Shown here one piece after another: positions 1-8,355 of a stretch of 64,000 nt of DNA; the first letter of the stretch is position 1; the number at the start of each line of letters is the position of its first letter. Under the pieces are notes generated by a model. It was given only the letters and a program-made list of their open reading frames with translations, was not told the DNA's origin and did no database searches. The translations under genes were made by a program, and so were the position numbers. Source of the DNA: an uncultured Planctomycetia bacterium (lineage in GTDB: Bacteria; Planctomycetota; UBA1135; GCA-002686595); contig CALFYL010000073.1 of the NCBI GenBank assembly GCA_937952135.1, positions 21,999 through 85,998 of the forward strand, in the 5' to 3' direction.

Positions 1-16
1 AGCCGACTCTACCGTC

Positions 17-34
17 TGTCACCGCCAAGAGAAC
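17..34 (+). promoter_or_regulatory. Dispersed operator-like site (copy 1), upstream of the lipoprotein gene
   Basis: TGTCACCGCCAAGAGAAC matches 15/18 of the dispersed site consensus TGTC(AC/CA)CGCCAAGCGACA. A -10-like TACCCT (40-45) starts 5 nt downstream, and the ATG at 52 follows it by 6 nt, so repressor bound here would cover the -35 region of a promoter making an essentially leaderless mRNA. A weak CTGTCA lies 18 nt before the -10. The promoter is inference. Confidence 0.6.
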
Positions 35-51
35 GGGGCTACCCTACGCCC

Positions 52-597
52 ATGAACACCTTCTCTCGCACCATCACGTTCCTGCTCTTGTCTCTGGCCG
101 CCTCCGTGGTCTGCATGCTCGGGGCGAGCTACGTGGCATCCTGCACCGCCGCGCGCGACCTGCAGCGGCTCGATTCCATGACCGACGCGGAGTTCGGCCT
201 TGTCGCGGAAGACTGGGCAGCGGACGCGCAGCTCCTCACCATCGCCGCTCTGCGCGAGGGCTTCGTGGAACCCGAGCACGCGTTGGCCTTCGCAGCCGCG
301 TTCGGCTCGGTGCAGCCGTCACAGGGCGACGTCGTCGACCAGGCGCTCGAGCTGGGCAGCCTGACCGAGGGGCTCGTGGTGTCGATCACGGCCAAGCTGC
401 GGCGTCGCATCTTCGACGCTGGCGGCTGGCCGCTCGGGTCTCGGGGTCAGATCCTGCTGACGCGCGTCGCTGACGCCATTCGCACCGCGACTCAGCGGCA
501 CCTGGCGTTCTCGCCCAGTCGATTCGACGAGGACCGCGGCGGAGTGACGCCGCCGTCAGGAGAACAGCAAGCGGATGGTGGCGGCTCCGACGGTTGA
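52..597 (+). CDS. Predicted lipoprotein on the strand opposite the late genes (181 aa)
   Basis: The family is not recognised. Residues 8-29 form a hydrophobic segment followed by the lipobox-like VASC with Cys31, which suggests a lipoprotein, or otherwise an N-terminally anchored membrane protein; the C-terminus is Gly/Asp/Gln-rich and probably disordered. The gene points against the late operon on both sides. It sits downstream of an 18-bp operator-like site and a -10-like hexamer 6 nt before the ATG, and I see no Shine-Dalgarno sequence. Its last 42 nt overlap the end of the convergent gp46 gene. Lone lipoprotein genes in prophages are sometimes lysogenic-conversion or superinfection-exclusion genes; that role is only a hypothesis, and an outer-membrane spanin is an alternative. 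Confidence 0.75.
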   Translation: MNTFSRTITFLLLSLAASVVCMLGASYVASCTAARDLQRLDSMTDAEFGLVAEDWAADAQLLTIAALREGFVEPEHALAFAAAFGSVQPSQGDVVDQALELGSLTEGLVVSITAKLRRRIFDAGGWPLGSRGQILLTRVADAIRTATQRHLAFSPSRFDEDRGGVTPPSGEQQADGGGSDG

Positions 598-1044
598 GCG
601 CGGGCTCTGCCCTGTCGCGACTCCGTCCCAGAGCTCACTCCACAGCCGCGCCGTGCCGCGGCGCAGCACAACGTCGATCTCGACCATGGAGCGGTTGCGG
701 CTGTTGATCGTCGCGCGCGCGTCCACCTGATCGACAATGCCTTCCGCGCGCATCCAGCCCAGGCTCTCGCGCACGTGGTCCTCGATCACGCGCAGGGTGG
801 CGGTCGTGAGCTTGCCCTGCGAGAGCTGCCAGAGTTTCGAGCCGAAGCGGTCGCCGCTGTCCTCGCCCCACCAGCCCCGCGGGTCGCTGAGACCAAGCGC
901 GGCCGCCTCATCCTCCGTCGCCCGCGCGTCGCTGTAGAGCGAGACGAGAACGGCCTCCTCGAGGCCAGAGCTGACAGCCAGGTCGCCGGCGACCAGCTCG
1001 AGGTCGGCGCCTTGCTCGGTGATCGAGACTCGCAGATCGCTCAT
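556..1044 (-). CDS. Baseplate wedge protein, Mu gp46 family (162 aa)
   Basis: The sequence fits the GP46 family: an N-terminal stretch on linear residual-gene-like data (DLRVSITEQGADLELVAGDL), the SLYSDARA motif, a central GWWGEDSGDRFGSKLW block, and a C-terminal strand-rich part describing multiplication by the baseplate ring. In Mu-like phages gp46 (equivalent to T4 gp25/P2 gpW) joins gp47 in the baseplate wedge. The ATG overlaps the stop of the PAAR gene (ATGA), so translation is probably coupled. Unusually, gp47 is not the next gene: a lipoprotein, a fibre and a hydrolase gene intervene. In this copy gp47 lies outside the window; see 39746-40798 for the equivalent. Confidence 0.9.
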   Translation of the reverse strand: MSDLRVSITEQGADLELVAGDLAVSSGLEEAVLVSLYSDARATEDEAAALGLSDPRGWWGEDSGDRFGSKLWQLSQGKLTTATLRVIEDHVRESLGWMRAEGIVDQVDARATINSRNRSMVEIDVVLRRGTARLWSELWDGVATGQSPRSTVGAATIRLLFS

Positions 1045-1310
1045 GCGCTCACCCTAACGTGCGTCGTGCCCACGACCACGTCGCCACAGGTCGCCACGTG
1101 GCCTGTGCGCACGACTCCCAGTCCGTTGATGAGCATCACCGGACTGCCCACGGGGATGGTCGCTGCGTTGTGCGCGCCGCTGCCGTGAGGCGCGATCGTG
1201 GAGCCCTGCACGGCGAGAGGGATCCCGTCGACGAACACGACTGCCTGCGGCGAGACCAAGATCGGTCCCCCGGCGCTGTCACCGACGCGGGCTGCCTGGA
1301 ACACGCTCAC
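1041..1310 (-). CDS. PAAR-motif spike-tip protein (89 aa)
   Basis: The protein has the glycine-spaced beta pattern of PAAR proteins: an initial QAARVGD, then repeats ending in LINGLGVVRTGH and TCGD. Possible metal ligands are His42, His47, His71, Cys75 and His84. PAAR proteins cap the central spike of contractile machines and sharpen it for membrane penetration. It lies directly after the gp45 spike gene, which is the expected partner. The GTG start overlaps the gp45 stop (GTGA) and the gene's own stop overlaps the gp46 ATG. Confidence 0.85.
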   Translation of the reverse strand: MSVFQAARVGDSAGGPILVSPQAVVFVDGIPLAVQGSTIAPHGSGAHNAATIPVGSPVMLINGLGVVRTGHVATCGDVVVGTTHVRVSA

Positions 1311-1768
1311 TGGAACGTGGTCGTGCCGGTGGGAGAGGTGATCGTGACGCCCGAGCCGGCGAGCTCGATGGAGTTGCCGCCCACGGTCAGCTTGATGCTC
1401 GACTCACTCACGAGCTCGATCGACCCGTCGGCCTTCAGCTTCACGCTCTGCCCGTGCTGGGAGTAGAGCGTCACCTCTCCGGCTGCCAGGTTGCGCGGCC
1501 GGCTCTCGCGGTGCGCGACCCCGAGCGCGATCGCGTGCTCGCGCTGGCCCCCGATGCACGCCAGCAAGGCCTCTGAGCCGATCGGCGGCGAGCTCGTCAG
1601 CCCGTAGGCCTGGAAGCTCTCCACTCCATCCAAGCGCTCGCCGGCGAGCCCAGAGAGCTGCAGGGCCTGAAGCCGGCGCGCGTCGTCCACGCGCGAGACC
1701 ACGGCGCGGCCGAGCAGCGCCGACAGGCGCCGCAGGATCGGCTCCAGAGCTCGGTGCAGGTGCTGCAT
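1307..1768 (-). CDS. Baseplate assembly/central spike protein, Mu gp45 (P2 gpV) family (153 aa)
   Basis: An N-terminal helical part is followed by an OB-fold-like region (RVDDARRLQALQLSGLAGE) and a Pro-containing PPIGSEALLACI segment, then a C-terminal beta-helix with the repeated pattern ADGSIELVSESSIKLTVGG, GNSIELAGSG and GVTITSPTG. This is the layout of trimeric spikes. Start: the ATG at 1766-1768 overlaps the stop of the hub gene (TGATG). The frame stays open far upstream, but that part is an out-of-frame reading of the hub gene and is excluded. Neighbours are the hub upstream and the PAAR tip downstream. Confidence 0.9.
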   Translation of the reverse strand: MQHLHRALEPILRRLSALLGRAVVSRVDDARRLQALQLSGLAGERLDGVESFQAYGLTSSPPIGSEALLACIGGQREHAIALGVAHRESRPRNLAAGEVTLYSQHGQSVKLKADGSIELVSESSIKLTVGGNSIELAGSGVTITSPTGTTTFQ

Positions 1769-2886
1769 CAGTCGTCTTCGATGGGCGCGAGCGATGGGTT
1801 GCCCCAGCCGCGCAGCGGATCGTTGTCCGTGTCGACTTGCGGCTCGGCGCTGTACGCGTCGCGACGCGAGAGCTCGAGCGTCACGGTCCGGGGCGGGTAC
1901 TCGAAGCGCACCGCGTTGACGAGCAGCAGCTCGCCGCGCAGCCGCCAGCGTGGGAGGTTCACGCCCACGAGCTGGTTGACCTGCCAGAGCGGCCCGGTGC
2001 GCGGCGTCTGTCGCCAGCCGAGCAGCTTGATCGAGATCTGCGCCGAGCGCGCGGCGCGCACGGTCGCCATCCAGGCCGCGTACTGATCGGCCTCGGCCTG
2101 GTTGACCGGGCCCTCGGCGAGCTTCACGAACGTGCGCGGACGCTGCACGCCGGCGTCGCGCGCCACTCCGCGGGCCTCGGCCACCACGGCGCCCCACGAG
2201 TCGTCCGTGCCCGGGCGCTGGCCGGTTACCACGTAGACTTGGTAGCGGTCCGCCTGAGTCCACACCAGCGAAGCCGACAGCCAGTCGCCGGGGCCGATGT
2301 CGCGCTCGGTGCGCGCCTTGCCCGGGAACGCGAGCACGAGCCGGCCGCGCTCGTCCGCGAATGCCAGCGCGCCGCGCTTGCGGCAGCCGCGCTCGATCGC
2401 GGACCAGCTGCTCTCGCCGACGTTGGCGCGCCAGACGTCGAACGGAAGGTCTTCGTTCAGTCGCGTGATCACCTCGACTTCGTAGGGCCTCGCGACGTGC
2501 TCGGCGATCTGCTCGAGCGTCACGTTGCGCAGCTCGGTCGGGGACTCGGGCGCCGCGCAGTCGACCAGGTCCTGCGTCCTGTCGCGGCCGCTGACCACGA
2601 GGTCGCTCGACTCGCTGTCCATCGCCGCCTCGATCGAGTCGACGTAGCCGGTCAACAGCAGCTCGGCGCCGAAGTAGATCTCGACCGCGTCGCCGGGGTT
2701 GATGGGCCAGGGCTCGACGTGCTGGATGGACAGCCGGAACGTTCCGCTGACCGCGTCGAGCCGGCGCTCCACGCTGACGGTCTTCCAGCCGGAGATGCTT
2801 GCGCCGTTCGCGCGCACGACCACGTCGTCGGTGTCGGCGACGTGCGGGTCGAGCGGCGAGCGCGCCTGGATCGTGCGCGCGCTCAC
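1768..2886 (-). CDS. Baseplate hub protein, P2 gpD / Mu gpP (late control D) family (372 aa)
   Basis: This belongs to the phage late control gene D family, the T4 gp27-like hub onto which the spike docks. Visible features are the N-terminal VVRANGASISGWKTVSVERRLD, the sequence FRLSI...GDAVEIYFG...LLTGYVD, and the internal VSGRDRTQDLVDC, all typical of this family. The length is normal. The GTG start overlaps the stop of the gpN-like gene (GTGA) in a run of tightly overlapping genes from tape measure to gp46, so they are probably one transcript with coupled translation. Confidence 0.9.
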   Translation of the reverse strand: MSARTIQARSPLDPHVADTDDVVVRANGASISGWKTVSVERRLDAVSGTFRLSIQHVEPWPINPGDAVEIYFGAELLLTGYVDSIEAAMDSESSDLVVSGRDRTQDLVDCAAPESPTELRNVTLEQIAEHVARPYEVEVITRLNEDLPFDVWRANVGESSWSAIERGCRKRGALAFADERGRLVLAFPGKARTERDIGPGDWLSASLVWTQADRYQVYVVTGQRPGTDDSWGAVVAEARGVARDAGVQRPRTFVKLAEGPVNQAEADQYAAWMATVRAARSAQISIKLLGWRQTPRTGPLWQVNQLVGVNLPRWRLRGELLLVNAVRFEYPPRTVTLELSRRDAYSAEPQVDTDNDPLRGWGNPSLAPIEDD

Positions 2887-4067
2887 AGCGACAGCGCCTC
2901 GACGGTCGACAGCGCGGGGATGCGGCCGGCGTGCTGGAAGCGGTTGCGTTCGATCAGCTCGAGCGCGCGCTCGGCGTCGTCGTAGAGCTGGTAGGCGAGC
3001 TCGAGCGCACCGATCGGCGCCGGCATCGTCAGGCGCTGGATGCGCGGCAGCGAGCGCTCAGGCGGCGGCACGGCTGCGACCAGCGCGGCGCGAAGCAGCG
3101 CGAGCTGCTCGTACTGCGCCGGCGCGGCTCGGTCGAGCTCGGCGTCGAGCAGCGCCGCGAGGCGATCGCGCGCGGCGAGCGCGTCGTCGAGCGAGGCCCA
3201 GTTGATCGCGGCAGCCGCGGCGACCGCGCCAGCCACAGCGGTCTGACGGATCTGGGAGGCGATCTGAGACACGTTCGCGTCGCGCAGTTGCTCGAGCGCC
3301 GTCGAGCCGCCGAGCAGGCGCGCGTCGAAGTCGGCCAGGGCCTCGTACGCAGCGAGCGAGGCCTGCGCGTTCGCTGCCGCGGCGCTGACGCGTTGCAGAG
3401 TCTGGAGGATCGAGTTCGCCGCCGACGCCGGCGAGGTCACCAGCGACGAGGCCTCGTCGACCAGGCGCGCGATCTCCTCGCCCAGGATCGCGGCCTCCTC
3501 GGCCGGACCGCGGAAGACGTCGAGCTGGCGCAGGCGCAGACCGAGCGCTCGGAGCTGGTCCGCCACGCTCGTGCGCGCGAACTCGGGCACGCCCGTGACC
3601 TGCAGGCTCGCGGTCGTCTCCGCGGCTGCAGCCTCTTGCACGACGGCCGTCTGCTCCTGCGCACCGGCAATCGGGGGCCGGCGATCGACGACCGGGGCTG
3701 TGCCTTCGACGCGGAGGAACTCCAGGTCGAAGCGAACCAGGTCGCCTTCGCGCGTCGACTCGCTCACGACGCAGCGCGTGCAGAACACGGGGAGCGAGCC
3801 GTAGTGGGGGTGCACCAGCGTGCCGCCACCCGAGCGCCGCGTGCACTGGCGGATCAGCGCGAGCTTGCGCGTCTGAGCGTCGGGTCCGGCGACGAAGGCC
3901 TGCAGGCGGATGCGCGTGGGCGCCTCGCCGAACTCCTCGACGACCGCGAAGTCGCGGCCGGGGAACTCGTGCACCTGGTGGCGCTGCGAGAACTCCGAGT
4001 CCGCGAGCTCGACCTCGAACGCGACGCCGCGATAGGAGGCTTCGTAGAGGTCGTCGGGCCAGGCCAT
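2883..4067 (-). CDS. Mu gpN-like tail/DNA circularisation protein (394 aa)
   Basis: The N-terminal ~100 residues match the DNA_circ_N family: LYEASYRGVAFEVELAD, then RHQVHEFPGRD, then EFGEAPTRIRLQAFVAG. The family name comes from Mu gpN, now viewed as a tail/baseplate protein. The middle is Ala-rich and helical; the C-terminus (PIGALELAYQLYDDAERALEL) is also helical. It starts at an ATG 2 nt after the tape-measure stop, and its stop overlaps the hub start. This position between tape measure and hub is the same in Mu. Confidence 0.9.
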   Translation of the reverse strand: MAWPDDLYEASYRGVAFEVELADSEFSQRHQVHEFPGRDFAVVEEFGEAPTRIRLQAFVAGPDAQTRKLALIRQCTRRSGGGTLVHPHYGSLPVFCTRCVVSESTREGDLVRFDLEFLRVEGTAPVVDRRPPIAGAQEQTAVVQEAAAAETTASLQVTGVPEFARTSVADQLRALGLRLRQLDVFRGPAEEAAILGEEIARLVDEASSLVTSPASAANSILQTLQRVSAAAANAQASLAAYEALADFDARLLGGSTALEQLRDANVSQIASQIRQTAVAGAVAAAAAINWASLDDALAARDRLAALLDAELDRAAPAQYEQLALLRAALVAAVPPPERSLPRIQRLTMPAPIGALELAYQLYDDAERALELIERNRFQHAGRIPALSTVEALSL

Positions 4068-4068
4068 C

Positions 4069-5781
4069 TCAGGTTCCCAGGGCGAAGCCCTGCTGGAGGG
4101 AGAGGTCGACGCCGTCGTTGCGCTCGGTCGACACGCTCGCGCCGGCGGGGAGGTTCTGGAAGCGCACGTTCACAGAGGCCTCGGCGCGCTCGGTGACCAC
4201 GCCGCCGCTCACCTGCGCGGCTGCACCAACGGCTGCAGCGGACGCTGCGGCGCCGTCGGATGACGCACCTGGTTTCGACACGCCCACGACGTCGAGCATC
4301 CAGTCGGGCACGAGATCTCGCAGGGACGGCAGCACCGCCATCAGGTACTCCAGGCCCAGGCGCACCGGCAGCATCATCCGCTCCCACGCAGCGGACATCT
4401 TGTCGGTGACCCACTCCCAGTTGTCCCACAGCAGGTAGAGCGCGCCCGCGAGCGCGGCGACGCCGGCGATGAGCCATCCGATCGGCGTTGCGGCCAGCAC
4501 GGCGCTGAAGCCGAGGACTGCTGCCTTGATTGCGACGAAGGCGCCGACGATCACTGGCCAGGCGGCGCTCACGCCGGCAACGAGCGAGCCGACGGATCCG
4601 ATGAACGATCCGAGCACCAGCAAGATCGGACCGACCGCGGCGGCAAGTGCGCCAAGTCCAACGACCCACTTCTGAGTTGCAGGGCTGAGCGCGGCGAACT
4701 TCGCCGCGATCTCGGTGAGTAGGTTCGCGACTTTCTCGAAGACCTCCAGCAGACCCGACTGAGAGATCTTGTCCATGAGAACTGTGACCGAGACCGTGAA
4801 CCGCTCCCACGCCGCGGCCGCGCCCTTCGACGCCTCGATCACTCCTCGCTGGAGCGAGCCTGCTGCCTGATCGAGTTCAGCGCGAGCGGCAGCGATAGCG
4901 TTGGGGTCGATCGCAGCAACCGCAACCCCGGCCTCCTGTCCGAAGATCGCAAGCATGTCGCTCGTCGTCGCGCCAGCGGTTCGCAGCCGGCCCAGGACGA
5001 CGTCGAGCGAGCGCAGTCGGTTCTCTGCGTCGAACAGCGCCTCGCGATCCACGCCGAGTCGGCTCAGAGCCATCCGCGCCTCCGAGGACGGCTTGATGAG
5101 CTTCGACACTGCCTGGCGCAGCACAGTCACTCCGAGAGAGCCCTCGAAGTTGGCTGCCGCGATGCCCTTCGCTGCGGCGACCATGTCCTCCAGCGAGAGC
5201 CCGGCCGCCTTCATCCCGGGACCGGCCTGCTGCAGGACCTGAGCGAACTCCCGCATCATCAGCGAACTTCCGCCCGTCGCGCTCATCATCAGGTCGAGCA
5301 GTCGCTCGGCGTCGCTCGCAGCTCCACCCACGGCCGCGAGGGAGTCGGCCACAATGCCTGCTGCGGCAGCGCCGTCGATGTTCGCCGCCTTCGATAGGCG
5401 CGCTGTGGGGAGCAGCGCTGCGAGCGAGTCGTTGGCTTTGAACCCTTGCTCCGCCAGGCCCTCCAGAGCCTGGATGCCGCGCGTGAGTCCGAGATCCGGC
5501 GGCAGCGCTCGAACCGCGGCCTGCAGCTCCTGCATCTGCTGCGCGTTCGCTCCGGTCACGCTGCGGATGCGGTTGAAGCTGCGGTCGATGTCGATGCCGG
5601 TCTTGATCGCGAAGCCGCCCAGCGCGGCGAGCGGAGCGCTGACCTTGGTGGTGAGGTTCTTTCCGAGACTGTTGAGGCTCGCGCCCAGCTGTCCGATTCG
5701 CGAGTTCAGGTTGAACAGCGGACCGGTGATTCGGTCCACAGCGCTGATGACAACCGCGAGCGGGAACGTCTTACCGGCCAT
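4069..5781 (-). CDS. Tail tape-measure protein (570 aa)
   Basis: The N-terminal half carries the phage tail tape-measure domain (NRIRSVTGANAQQMQELQAA, LEGLAEQGFKANDSLAAL). Residues of about 365-450 are strongly hydrophobic and could cross the host membrane during DNA ejection. It is short for a tape measure, implying a short tail if length scales as usual. A good Shine-Dalgarno sequence (GAGGAGG) precedes the ATG. The frameshifted chaperone frame ends 9 nt inside this gene, which is the standard arrangement of tail assembly chaperones directly before the tape measure. Confidence 0.92.
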   Translation of the reverse strand: MAGKTFPLAVVISAVDRITGPLFNLNSRIGQLGASLNSLGKNLTTKVSAPLAALGGFAIKTGIDIDRSFNRIRSVTGANAQQMQELQAAVRALPPDLGLTRGIQALEGLAEQGFKANDSLAALLPTARLSKAANIDGAAAAGIVADSLAAVGGAASDAERLLDLMMSATGGSSLMMREFAQVLQQAGPGMKAAGLSLEDMVAAAKGIAAANFEGSLGVTVLRQAVSKLIKPSSEARMALSRLGVDREALFDAENRLRSLDVVLGRLRTAGATTSDMLAIFGQEAGVAVAAIDPNAIAAARAELDQAAGSLQRGVIEASKGAAAAWERFTVSVTVLMDKISQSGLLEVFEKVANLLTEIAAKFAALSPATQKWVVGLGALAAAVGPILLVLGSFIGSVGSLVAGVSAAWPVIVGAFVAIKAAVLGFSAVLAATPIGWLIAGVAALAGALYLLWDNWEWVTDKMSAAWERMMLPVRLGLEYLMAVLPSLRDLVPDWMLDVVGVSKPGASSDGAAASAAAVGAAAQVSGGVVTERAEASVNVRFQNLPAGASVSTERNDGVDLSLQQGFALGT

Positions 5782-6288
5782 GAGTCCTCCTCGACTTGCG
5801 CGCCTCGATCACCTGCTCAGCGATTTTCCACCAGTGCTCGATGTCCTCCGCGTCGAGCGCCATGAGCTCGCTCGGCGGCCAATGCCACAGCTCGGCGAAC
5901 GCGCCTAACTTGCCTGCCCAGTCAGCAGGCCACCGGGCAAAAAACCCGCGACCACCTCCGAGAGGCGGGCGATGTCCTCGAGGTCGCAGCGATCGAGCAG
6001 CGCTAGGCCTACGACGGGGCTCTCGGCCTCGACCAGCTGCGCAGCGAACTCGAGCATCTGGTACGCCTGGTCCTTGTCCTTGGGGGCCTTCTTCATGTCC
6101 TTGCCCACGGGACGACGCAGCGTCAGCGAGTGCACCAGCTCTTCCTTGTTCGCCTTGCTGCGGACGGTGATCGGCCAGCGCAAAGTCACGACGACGCGGC
6201 CGTCGGAGAGCTTCTCGATGCCCGTGTCTTGCGCCGGCTCGGGCTGGTCGCCTTCGGGCGTGGCGGGTTCCTCGGACGCGAAGCGCAT
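5771..6288 (-). CDS. Tail assembly chaperone, -1 frameshift product (172 aa)
   Basis: The 0-frame gene has a slippery T TTT TTG (minus strand, 5944-5938) at codons 116-117, ten codons before its stop. Slipping one base back opens a frame of 55 codons that ends at 5771, just inside the tape-measure gene. The extension contains AELWHWPPSELMALDAEDIE, the HWPPSELM block typical of P2 gpE+E'-type and Mu gp42-type extensions. Nothing else accounts for this coding-like stretch between the two genes, which lacks a start of its own. Conserved tail-chaperone frameshifts are established in P2, Mu and lambda (Mu uses -2). The heptamer and the frame continuity are seen in the sequence; the slippage event is inference. 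Confidence 0.8.
5905..6288 (-). CDS. Tail assembly chaperone, 0-frame product, Mu gp41 / P2 gpE-like (127 aa)
   Basis: This matches the short tail-assembly chaperone family: VTLRWPITVRSKANKEELVHSLTLRRPVGKDMK followed, in pieces, by a helical C-terminus ending LSEVVAGFLPGG. The GFLPGG turn sits on the frameshift heptamer. It lies between the tail tube gene and the tape measure, as expected. The start is an ATG 4 nt after the tube gene stop. Confidence 0.88.
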   Translation of the reverse strand: MRFASEEPATPEGDQPEPAQDTGIEKLSDGRVVVTLRWPITVRSKANKEELVHSLTLRRPVGKDMKKAPKDKDQAYQMLEFAAQLVEAESPVVGLALLDRCDLEDIARLSEVVAGFLPGGLLTGQAS

Positions 6289-6292
6289 GGGA

Positions 6293-6652
6293 TCAGATGA
6301 AGCGCGCCGACGAACCGACGAACTTGAAGGGGGTCTTCATCTCGTCGCTCGACACGTTGCCTTCCGAGCTGAAGAAGGCGTCGGTCACGACGAACGTCCC
6401 GGCGCCTGTGCGACCGCTGACGGTGGCGTTGCGCTTGCCGGCGAACGCGACGAACCGCTCGAAGTCGGTGACGTGCATCTGGCCCGAGATCATCGGGGCC
6501 TGCGGCGTGCTCTTCGCGCCGACCACGCGACCGTGGCCGCCCATGATCGGCTCGAGCAGCGGAAGCCCGAAGTTGATCTCGACCGCGTCGACCGAGATGT
6601 CGATCGACTCGCCGTCGACCGTCACCTCGAGGATTCCTCCGATGACCTGCAT
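6293..6652 (-). CDS. Tail tube protein, Mu gpM-like (119 aa)
   Basis: The length and N-terminus (GGILEVTVDGESIDISVDAVEINFG) match the phage tail tube family, with the later block HGRVVGAKSTPQAPMISGQM and a beta-rich C-terminus (GAGTFVVTDAFFSSEG). It lies directly downstream of the sheath gene and upstream of the chaperones. It forms the inner tube hexamer rings of the contractile tail. Confidence 0.92.
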   Translation of the reverse strand: MQVIGGILEVTVDGESIDISVDAVEINFGLPLLEPIMGGHGRVVGAKSTPQAPMISGQMHVTDFERFVAFAGKRNATVSGRTGAGTFVVTDAFFSSEGNVSSDEMKTPFKFVGSSARFI

Positions 6653-6691
6653 GAGTCTGCTCCGTCAGTGTGCGTGCGGTGGGGCCGTCGA

Positions 6692-8176
6692 TCAGGAGAT
6701 GCGCGCGGCGATGCGGGTCGCGGTCACGACCAGGTAGCCCATCAGCTTGGGCGACAGCACGATGTCGACGCGGTTGCCGTTCTGCGCGTTGATCTCTGCG
6801 ATGAGCGCGCTGCGGAACCCCGCGACGTCTTGGATGATCCCGGCCTGCGCGAGCGACTCCGCCCACGCGACGGCCTCGGCCTTCAGCGTGTCCGGGCTGA
6901 CGAGCTGCTGGCCGCTTCCGACCGTCGCGCCCGTGTCGCCCGTGAGCTTGGCGCTGGGGTACTTGGTGGCGAGGCGCGCGCGCCAAGCGAAGCGCAGGTA
7001 GCTCAGCGCCAGCCGGTGCGCCAGCATGAGGAACGCCGGATCCTCCGCGCCCAGGTCGTTGCGCTGGTACACGGTGATCATCTGGTCGGTGCTGACGCGC
7101 CCGTTGGCGTTGACGACCCACGTCGAGCAGCCGGCGAACAGGAGCTGGTTGCGCTCCTCGAACGTCCAGCGGTCCGCAACTGCGGGAGCGAGCAGGCCCG
7201 TCATCTCGCGCTGCTGCAGGTTGGCGGCGGGATCGCCCTGAGCCGCGAGCGCGACCACGCCCGCAGCCGAGCCGGCCCACTCCCACGGCGGGTTCAGCGG
7301 CGAGCGCACCGCGACCAGCGACACGTGCTTGCTGTTGCGAGCCTCGCCGAACGCGGTCAACGCGCCGAACGCGCCGGCCTTGCCGATGATCGCGACGCCG
7401 TCGATCTGGATCGTCGGGCCCCAGCGGCGCTCGAGCTCGGTGTCGAGCTCGGTGTAGTTCGCAGCGTCCGCGTACGCGCAGACGATCACGTCGTACTGCA
7501 CCTCGCCAATCGCCGACCAGACTCCGCTGATGTCGGGGTTGCCTGCGCCTGCGACCGTCTGCGCGATCGCGACCGTGAGGCCCGGCGCCGTGACCTCGCC
7601 CTCGCCGTAGTTCAAGCGGATGTCGATGTCGCTGCCCGTCTCGCCGGCGTTCTTCGCAGTCAGCGTGACCACGCCAAGCGCCGCAGCAGCGGTCACCGGG
7701 AGTTCGGTCAGCGCGTTGATCGCGTCGCGCAAGCGCGTCGCCAGCACCGTGAGAGTGTCCGTTCCCGTGTCCGCTCCGACCGCGACGCGCAGCCGACGAC
7801 CCGCGATGTAGACGTACAGCGAGCCGGCGGCCGTCTGCGCGCCGCTCAGGGTGATCGTCTTCTGGCACGCGGCGCCGCCGCCGTCGTCGTTGATCGAGCA
7901 GATCCACGTCTCGATCTGCGCGCCACCCGACTCGAAGTAGCGCTGCGCCATGCCGTGCAGAGTCGATCCGACTCCCGTCAGCGCGGCGACGTCGTTCGCG
8001 CTCGTGACTCGGGTCGGCGTGAGCTGCGCGCCCGTGCCGGCGGTACGTCGACCGCCGATGAGGAGCGCCTTGAGAGGCTTGAGCGCCAGTCCGCTCGAGG
8101 CCTGCGTCGGGTCGAACTCGACGAGGTTGGCCTGCGTGCGGATGGTGTCCGGGATGTTCTGGAACGTGACGGTCAC
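6692..8176 (-). CDS. Contractile tail sheath protein, Mu gpL-like (494 aa)
   Basis: This is a Mu-type sheath: N-terminal FQNIPDTIRTQANLVEFDP, central RWGPTIQIDGVAIIGKAGAFGALTAFG split by beta strands, and the conserved C-terminus with DVAGFRSALIAEINAQNGNR and VDIVLSPKLMGYLVV. Sheath identity shows the virion is a myovirus. The GTG start overlaps the DUF2635 stop (GTGA). A 15/18 match to the dispersed operator motif lies inside the gene at 7666-7683. Confidence 0.93.
   Translation of the reverse strand: MTVTFQNIPDTIRTQANLVEFDPTQASSGLALKPLKALLIGGRRTAGTGAQLTPTRVTSANDVAALTGVGSTLHGMAQRYFESGGAQIETWICSINDDGGGAACQKTITLSGAQTAAGSLYVYIAGRRLRVAVGADTGTDTLTVLATRLRDAINALTELPVTAAAALGVVTLTAKNAGETGSDIDIRLNYGEGEVTAPGLTVAIAQTVAGAGNPDISGVWSAIGEVQYDVIVCAYADAANYTELDTELERRWGPTIQIDGVAIIGKAGAFGALTAFGEARNSKHVSLVAVRSPLNPPWEWAGSAAGVVALAAQGDPAANLQQREMTGLLAPAVADRWTFEERNQLLFAGCSTWVVNANGRVSTDQMITVYQRNDLGAEDPAFLMLAHRLALSYLRFAWRARLATKYPSAKLTGDTGATVGSGQQLVSPDTLKAEAVAWAESLAQAGIIQDVAGFRSALIAEINAQNGNRVDIVLSPKLMGYLVVTATRIAARIS
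7666..7683 (+). promoter_or_regulatory. Possible dispersed operator-like site inside the sheath gene (copy 1)
   Basis: TGACCACGCCAAGCGCCG matches the consensus at 15/18. It is fully intragenic (sheath residues around ALGVVT), so chance codon usage in a GC-rich gene is a real alternative. Confidence 0.35.
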
Positions 8177-8352
8177 GGCTCACTCCTGGGCGTTGGTTCG
8201 GGCGCGGGCGGTTCCGCTTGGACGACGTCGCCCTCCGCGAGACGGCGTCGCCAGAACACCGTCGGCTGCACAGCCATGCCGTCCTCCGGGACCGCGAGCA
8301 TGGTGTCGGGGTCACGCACGAGTCGGCCGGGTACGGGGCGAATGTAGGGCAC
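8173..8352 (-). CDS. DUF2635-family small protein (59 aa)
   Basis: The protein reads (V/M)PYIRPVPGRLVRDPDTM, then LAVPEDGMAVQPTVFWRRRL. This is the RPapG-vRDPdTm...Fw-RRl pattern of DUF2635, a short protein regularly found just before the sheath gene in Mu-like phages; its role is unknown. Start: GTG at 8350-8352. The stop overlaps the sheath GTG. An operator-like site ends 3 nt upstream of the start codon, where bound protein could block its translation-start region or passing transcription. Confidence 0.85.
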   Translation of the reverse strand: MPYIRPVPGRLVRDPDTMLAVPEDGMAVQPTVFWRRRLAEGDVVQAEPPAPEPTPRSEP

Positions 8353-8355
8353 GGA

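Noticed and set aside
4636..4656. GTGCGCCAAGTCCAAC in the tape-measure gene
   Set aside because: Shares only CGCCAAG with the motif; explained by codons of the gene.
5972..8347. A 791-codon open frame on the + strand, and a 709-codon frame on the minus strand over the same region
   Set aside because: Shadows of the sheath, tube and chaperone genes in other frames; no domain seen.
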